64,000 nt of DNA from Burkholderia aenigmatica (GTDB lineage: Bacteria; Pseudomonadota; Gammaproteobacteria; Burkholderiales; Burkholderiaceae). Both the position numbers and the translations under genes were made by a program. Where the stretch lies: NCBI RefSeq assembly GCF_902499175.1, contig NZ_CABVQC010000002.1:62001-126000 (forward strand). Reading direction: 5' to 3'. Of this stretch, positions 59,819-64,000 are shown in pieces (the first letter of the stretch is position 1; every line of letters starts with the position of its first letter). Below the pieces are notes generated by a model. That model did not search any database. It saw only the letters and a program-made list of their open reading frames with translations, and had not been told where the DNA came from.

Positions 59819-60862
59819 TCAGCTTGCGGTCGACGCGCGCGCAACCAGCTCGCCCGGCAACAGCGAGACGCGTACATCGCCCGCCGCGCCGTCGATCCGC
59901 TCGTGCACGAATTCGACGGCCTTGTAGCCGATATCGTAGGTCGGCTGCCGGATCGTCGTGATGCCGATCAGCTCCGCCCATTCCGGATCGTCGATCGACA
60001 GCAGCGCCGCCTTCTGCTGCCATGCGGTGCCGAAACGCGCACGCAGGTGGCGCGCGATCGCGAGCGCGACCGGCGCGTTCGCGGCGAACAGCGCCGCGCG
60101 CACGCCGCGCCGTGCCGCGTCGTCGATGCGGACATCGATGTCGGCAAGCGCTGCCGCGGTCGCGTCGGACTCGTTCAGGTCGAGCACGACCGTCGACGGC
60201 ACCGTCAGCCCGCGCGCCGCCAGCGCCGCGCGGAACGCGGCCTCGCGCAAGCGCCGCGAGCTGACACGCTCGAACGGCTGCACGACGAAATGGATCGCGT
60301 CGAAGCCGTGTTCGACCAGGTGCGCGAGCGCGGTCTCGATCGCATCCGCGTTGTCGAGGCCGATCAGGTCGGCCTCGAAACCTTCGACCGTCCGGTCGAC
60401 GAGCACGGCCGGGATGCCGGCGCCACGCAGCGGGCGCAGCACGTCCTCGTCGGCGCCGAGCGCGTTGACGATCAGCCCTTCGACGCGGTAGGTCGTGAGC
60501 AGCTGCAGGAAGCGGCGCTCCATCTCGACTTCGTTTGCCGCGTGACAGATCAGCGGCATGTAGCCGAGCGCGTGGCACGCGGCCTCGACGCCCTGCAGCA
60601 CTTCGATGGTGTACGGATTGGTCAGGTCGGCGGCGAGCATGCCGAGCAGCCGGTTGCGGCCACGCTTGAGCCCGCGCGCCATCTGGTTCGGCCGGTAGTT
60701 GAGCCGCGCGATGGCCGCTTCGATCCTCTGGCGCAGATCGGTGGACAGCACATGCGTCTCGCCATTCAGGTAGCGCGACACGCTGGTTTTGCCGGTGCCG
60801 GCCTCGCGCGCGACGTCGCTGATCGTCGCCGGACGCGTCGTGGTTGGTTGCGATTCGGTCAC
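59819..60862 (-). CDS. LacI-family regulator (PtxS-like)
   Basis: A 347-residue repressor: HTH at the start (TISDVAREAGTGKTSVSRYLNGE) and hinge (NYRPNQMARGLKRGRN), then a periplasmic-binding-protein-like sensor domain. It stands next to the kguD-kguT-kguK genes, as ptxS does in Pseudomonas and Burkholderia; 2-ketogluconate is the expected effector. Confidence 0.88.
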   Translation of the reverse strand: MTESQPTTTRPATISDVAREAGTGKTSVSRYLNGETHVLSTDLRQRIEAAIARLNYRPNQMARGLKRGRNRLLGMLAADLTNPYTIEVLQGVEAACHALGYMPLICHAANEVEMERRFLQLLTTYRVEGLIVNALGADEDVLRPLRGAGIPAVLVDRTVEGFEADLIGLDNADAIETALAHLVEHGFDAIHFVVQPFERVSSRRLREAAFRAALAARGLTVPSTVVLDLNESDATAAALADIDVRIDDAARRGVRAALFAANAPVALAIARHLRARFGTAWQQKAALLSIDDPEWAELIGITTIRQPTYDIGYKAVEFVHERIDGAAGDVRVSLLPGELVARASTAS

Positions 60863-61347
60863 TGTCGTGCCTCGCGACGTACGATCCGCGCCGCTTCGTG
60901 AGCAGACGGACCTTTGTTGTTGGAAACGTAAGCCACCCGGTGGAATCTCCTGTCGACCCGCGTTGGCGCTTTAGCGCTTACGCGGGTCCCATGCTTCGCG
61001 GTCGACCCGCGTTGGCGCTTCAGCGCTTACACCGCCCCTCATGCTTCGCAGTTAACCAGCGTAGCCCTTCAGCGCTTACGCCGCCCCCCTGCTTCGCGAC
61101 GATCGGCGCCGGCGCGTCGGCACCCGCCCCGGTCACGTGCAAAAGCAGTCGGCCGCACCGGACCTGGCGCGGATACCCGTCGCGGGACGCGGCCGGCAGC
61201 AATGCCGGCCCGTCGATGCGACGCGCGGGCGATCATAACGCAGCCAGCCCTCCGGCACCAAGACCATCGACTCTAACGAAGCCGGCGCCCTGCCGGCCGG
61301 GCGTCAGCCCGTGGTTGGCCCATGGCTGGCCCGCTACCCGCCGCCGC
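60863..61347. other. Intergenic region with tandem repeats
   Basis: About 485 bases between the regulator's start and the end of kguD. It holds the regulator's promoter and three 49-bp repeats; no gene recognised. Confidence 0.5.
60952..61099. repeat. Three tandem 49-50-bp repeats
   Basis: Units at 60952-61000, 61001-61050 and 61051-61099. Each begins GT(C/T)(G/A)ACC, contains TTGGCGCTT(T/C)AGCGCTTAC-like imperfect dyad sequence and ends (C/A)TGCTTCGC. Related to the units at 44024-44170. Confidence 0.75.
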
Positions 61348-62322
61348 TCAGGCGCGCGCGAGCGCATCCGGATTGACGAGATTCGTGCGCAGCGTGCCGG
61401 CCAGCGCGCCGACCAGGTTTTCCGCGGCGCAGCGCGCCATCGCGTGGCGCGTCTCGTGCGTCGCCGAGCCGATATGCGGCAATGCGACGACATTGTTCAT
61501 CTGCAGCAACGGCGAATCCGCCGGCAGCGGCTCCTTCTCGAACACGTCGAGCCCCGCGCCGCGGATCGTGCCTGCGCGCAGCGCATCGACCAGCGCGGCT
61601 TCGTCGACCACCGGCCCGCGCGACGCGTTGATCAGGATTGCACCGCGCTTCATCTTCGCGAATTCGGGCGCACCGATCAGGTGACGCGTTTCCGGCGACA
61701 GCGGCACTTGCAGGCACACGAAATCCGATTGCGCGAGCAGCTCGTCGAGCGTGACGCGCCGCGCACCGTACTGCGCCTCGGCTTCCGCATGCGCGGACCG
61801 GTTCGCGTACAGCACCTGCATCCGGAAACCGAGCGCTGCGCGGCGCGCGACCGCGCCGCCGATCCGCCCGAGCCCGACGATGCCGAGCGTCTTGCCCTGC
61901 ACGTCGGTGCCGTACAGGTCGGGGCCGATGCTGTGATGCCAGTTGCCGGCCTTCACCCACTCGGCCAGCTCGACCACGCGTCGCGCCGACGCGAGGATCA
62001 GCGAGAACACCGTATCGGCGGTCGACTCGGTCAGCACGTCCGGCGTATGCGCGAGCACGATCCCGCGCCGCGTGAGATCCGAGACATCGAAGTTGTCATA
62101 GCCGACCGAGATCGTCGACCACGCCTTCAGCCGCGGCGCGCGGTCGAGCATCTGCGGCGTGACCTTCAGGCTCGCGCCGATCGCGCCGTCCACGTCGCCG
62201 AGCGCATCGGCGAGGGCTGCGGCGCCGTCGGCCTGCACGACGTCCGCATGCTCGCGCAGGTACGCGAGGACGTCATCGGGCAGCGGCTTGTACGCGACGA
62301 TACGGGGCTTCATCGGATTCAT
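61348..62322 (-). CDS. kguD: 2-ketogluconate reductase
   Basis: A 324-residue D-isomer-specific 2-hydroxyacid dehydrogenase. NAD(P)-binding [10 protein letters not shown] near residue 155, catalytic Arg in [10 protein letters not shown], Glu in FEKEPLP and His in [12 protein letters not shown] are visible. Start ATG at 62322 overlaps the transporter's stop (ATGA). In this operon context it reduces 2-ketogluconate (or its 6-phosphate) to gluconate. Confidence 0.88.
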   Translation of the reverse strand: MNPMKPRIVAYKPLPDDVLAYLREHADVVQADGAAALADALGDVDGAIGASLKVTPQMLDRAPRLKAWSTISVGYDNFDVSDLTRRGIVLAHTPDVLTESTADTVFSLILASARRVVELAEWVKAGNWHHSIGPDLYGTDVQGKTLGIVGLGRIGGAVARRAALGFRMQVLYANRSAHAEAEAQYGARRVTLDELLAQSDFVCLQVPLSPETRHLIGAPEFAKMKRGAILINASRGPVVDEAALVDALRAGTIRGAGLDVFEKEPLPADSPLLQMNNVVALPHIGSATHETRHAMARCAAENLVGALAGTLRTNLVNPDALARA

Positions 62323-63599
62323 TTTCCTTGCAGCGGCGTCGCGAGCGGATGCGGATCGCGCGCCTGGGGTTTGACGGACAGCGTGAGGATCACCGCGGCG
62401 ACGAGCGCGGCGCTCATGAATGCGTACGACGCGACGGGCGAGCCGGTCGCCCCGTTCAGGTAGCCGACGAAGTACGAGCCGACGAACGAGCCGAGCGCGC
62501 CCATGCTGTTGATCAGCGCCATTGCGCCACCGGCGACGTTCTTCGGCAGCAGTTCCGGCACGATCGCGAAGAACGGGCCGTACGGCGCGTACATCGCGGC
62601 GCCTGCCACGACCAGCAGCGCATACGAGATCCAGAAATGCGACGAACCGAGTGCATACGATGCGGCGAACGCGGCCGCGCCGATCAGCAGGAACGGCCAC
62701 ACGAAACCGCGCCGCGAACCGACCTTGTCAGACGCCCACGACGCGGCGAGCATCGCGATCGTCGCAGCGAGATACGGCAGCGCGGACAGCCAGCCGGTCG
62801 CGACCATCCCGAGGTCGGAGCCGTTCTTGACGATCGACGGCAGCCACAGCACGAAGCCGTACACGCCGATGCTCCAGCAGAAATACTGTGCGCACAGCTT
62901 GATCACGGCCGGCGAGCGGAACGCTTCGCCATAGTTGCGCATGGGCTTGATCGTGGCCTGCTCGGCCGCGAGCGCGGCGTCGAGGTCGCGCTTTTCCTGC
63001 GCGTTGAGCCACGGCGAATCGGCCGGCTTGTCCTGCACGAGGAACCACCAGCACACGGCCCAGAGCACGGCCGGCACGCCTTCGGCGATGAACATGTGGC
63101 GCCAGCCGAATTCGTGCACGAGATAGCCCGACACGATCGACATCCACAGCACGGTGACCGGGTTGCCGAGGATCAGGAACGTGTTCGCGCGCGAGCGCTC
63201 GTTCTTCGTGAACCAGTTGCTGATGTAGATCAGCATCGCCGGCATCACGGCCGCCTCGACCACACCGAGCACGAAGCGGATCGCCATCAGCGACGGGATG
63301 TTGCTGACCACGCCCGTGAGCGCCGCGCAGGCGCCCCACAGGATGAGGCTGACGAACACGAGCTTCTTCACGCTGCGGCGTTCCGCGTAAATCGCGCCGG
63401 GAATCTGGAAGAAGAAGTAGCCGAGGAAGAACAGCGCGCCGATCAGCGACGACAGGCCCTTGCTGATCCCAAGGTCCTGGTTGATGCCGGCCGCGGCCGC
63501 GAACCCATAGTTCGCGCGGTCGAGGTAGGCGAGGCTGTACGTGATGAAGACGATCGGCATGATCGTCCACCAGCGGCGGGCAGCAAGCGTATTGGCCAT
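62319..63599 (-). CDS. kguT: MFS transporter for 2-ketogluconate
   Basis: A 426-residue major-facilitator permease with 12 membrane helices (start [34 protein letters not shown], the anion:cation symporter subgroup). AGGAGA lies before the start at 63599. Position between kguK and kguD supports 2-ketogluconate uptake; the sugar specificity is inferred from context. Confidence 0.9.
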   Translation of the reverse strand: MANTLAARRWWTIMPIVFITYSLAYLDRANYGFAAAAGINQDLGISKGLSSLIGALFFLGYFFFQIPGAIYAERRSVKKLVFVSLILWGACAALTGVVSNIPSLMAIRFVLGVVEAAVMPAMLIYISNWFTKNERSRANTFLILGNPVTVLWMSIVSGYLVHEFGWRHMFIAEGVPAVLWAVCWWFLVQDKPADSPWLNAQEKRDLDAALAAEQATIKPMRNYGEAFRSPAVIKLCAQYFCWSIGVYGFVLWLPSIVKNGSDLGMVATGWLSALPYLAATIAMLAASWASDKVGSRRGFVWPFLLIGAAAFAASYALGSSHFWISYALLVVAGAAMYAPYGPFFAIVPELLPKNVAGGAMALINSMGALGSFVGSYFVGYLNGATGSPVASYAFMSAALVAAVILTLSVKPQARDPHPLATPLQGK

Positions 63600-63712
63600 C
63601 AGAATGTCTCCTATGTCGGAACGCACGCTTCGGCGCGCGTCCCGGTCCCGGATGTTGCCGTGCGCAAGCACGACGAAATGAGTCCGCGGATTGTGCCGTG
63701 TCCGGCCTCTCA

Positions 63713-64000
63713 TTACGCGGTGAAGGTTTCCTCTAAGCGATCGGCGCGATTGCTGACGTTTTCGATTCGATCGAGCGCGGCGCGGGTCGGCAGCCCTTCC
63801 GAGTCGCCGATCACCTGGATCGCGAGTGCGCCGATCCGGTTGCCGCGCGCCACGGCCTGCTCGATCGTCTTGCCTTCCAGCAGCGCGCTGACCACGCCGA
63901 CCGCGAAGCCGTCGCCGGCACCGACCGTGTCGACGACGTTCTGCACGCGCTCGCCGGTCACGGTTCCGTCACGGCCGTCGGCCGTCCGGTAGTACGCACC
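63713..64000 (-). CDS. kguK: 2-ketogluconate kinase, C-terminal part (cut by window edge)
   Basis: A partial PfkB-family sugar kinase; only the last ~95 residues are inside the window. The second PfkB signature DTVGAGDGFAVG is present, with the catalytic Asp. First gene of the leftward kguK-kguT-kguD set, 113 bases upstream of kguT. Confidence 0.85.
   Translation of the reverse strand, partial: GAYYRTADGRDGTVTGERVQNVVDTVGAGDGFAVGVVSALLEGKTIEQAVARGNRIGALAIQVIGDSEGLPTRAALDRIENVSNRADRLEETFTA

Overview
The window is GC-rich bacterial chromosome that looks like Burkholderia, probably the B. cepacia complex. The evidence is uniformly high GC3 coding sequence, a kgu-type 2-ketogluconate locus, a DUF3022-type protein, a TonB-ExbB-ExbD-ExbD locus and a yejABEF importer. 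This is judged from protein appearance and gene order; no database was searched.

Layout. 249-9377: an AraC regulator divergent from a short-chain dehydrogenase, then a leftward aromatic catabolic operon under a second AraC regulator. The operon encodes a Rieske dioxygenase reductase, alpha and beta subunits, an isochorismatase-fold protein, an SDR and a dienelactone hydrolase/SnoaL fusion. 9711-23153: a 13.4-kb integrated virus. 23269-26244: small host genes and a decayed gene. 26421-38100: an unusual operon-like run yejA-yejB-yejE-yejF-TldD-TldE-RND pump. 38340-46330: a TonB-dependent receptor, an XRE-cupin regulator, and TPR-ExbD-ExbD-ExbB-TonB. 47158-59764: mixed metabolic genes, CorA, an orphan CydX-like peptide with a P-loop kinase, a saccharopine-type dehydrogenase, a two-component system, an Lrp regulator, a Spy/CpxP-like protein and a YhfC-type protease. 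59819-64000: a LacI-type regulator and the kguD-kguT-kguK genes, the last cut by the window edge.

The main discovery is the element at 9711-23153. It has no integrase. It is bounded by two 28-bp dif-like XerC/XerD sites in direct orientation, so it probably entered at the chromosomal dif site using host XerCD; this also places the window at a replication terminus. Its genes are a cI/RstR-like repressor, a divergent control region with palindrome, promoter and attenuator-like terminator, a block of tiny RMF-like and zinc-ribbon proteins, an HUH rolling-circle Rep, an FtsK/HerA/A32-type packaging ATPase, a PM2 P2-like double jelly-roll capsid protein, about ten small single-pass membrane proteins, a beta-helix tailspike-like protein, a membrane-anchored lambda-R-like transglycosylase and holin-like proteins. 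There is no terminase, portal, tail tube or tape measure. This is the plan of a tailless, icosahedral, internal-membrane phage related to corticovirus PM2, in a terrestrial Burkholderia and with Xer-dependent integration.

Other points of interest are the yej-tldDE-RND operon, a 49-bp tandem repeat family found three times in a row at two distant loci, an isochorismatase-fold protein lacking two of its three catalytic residues, an AT-rich island upstream of tonB, and a gene remnant with a seven-base G tract.
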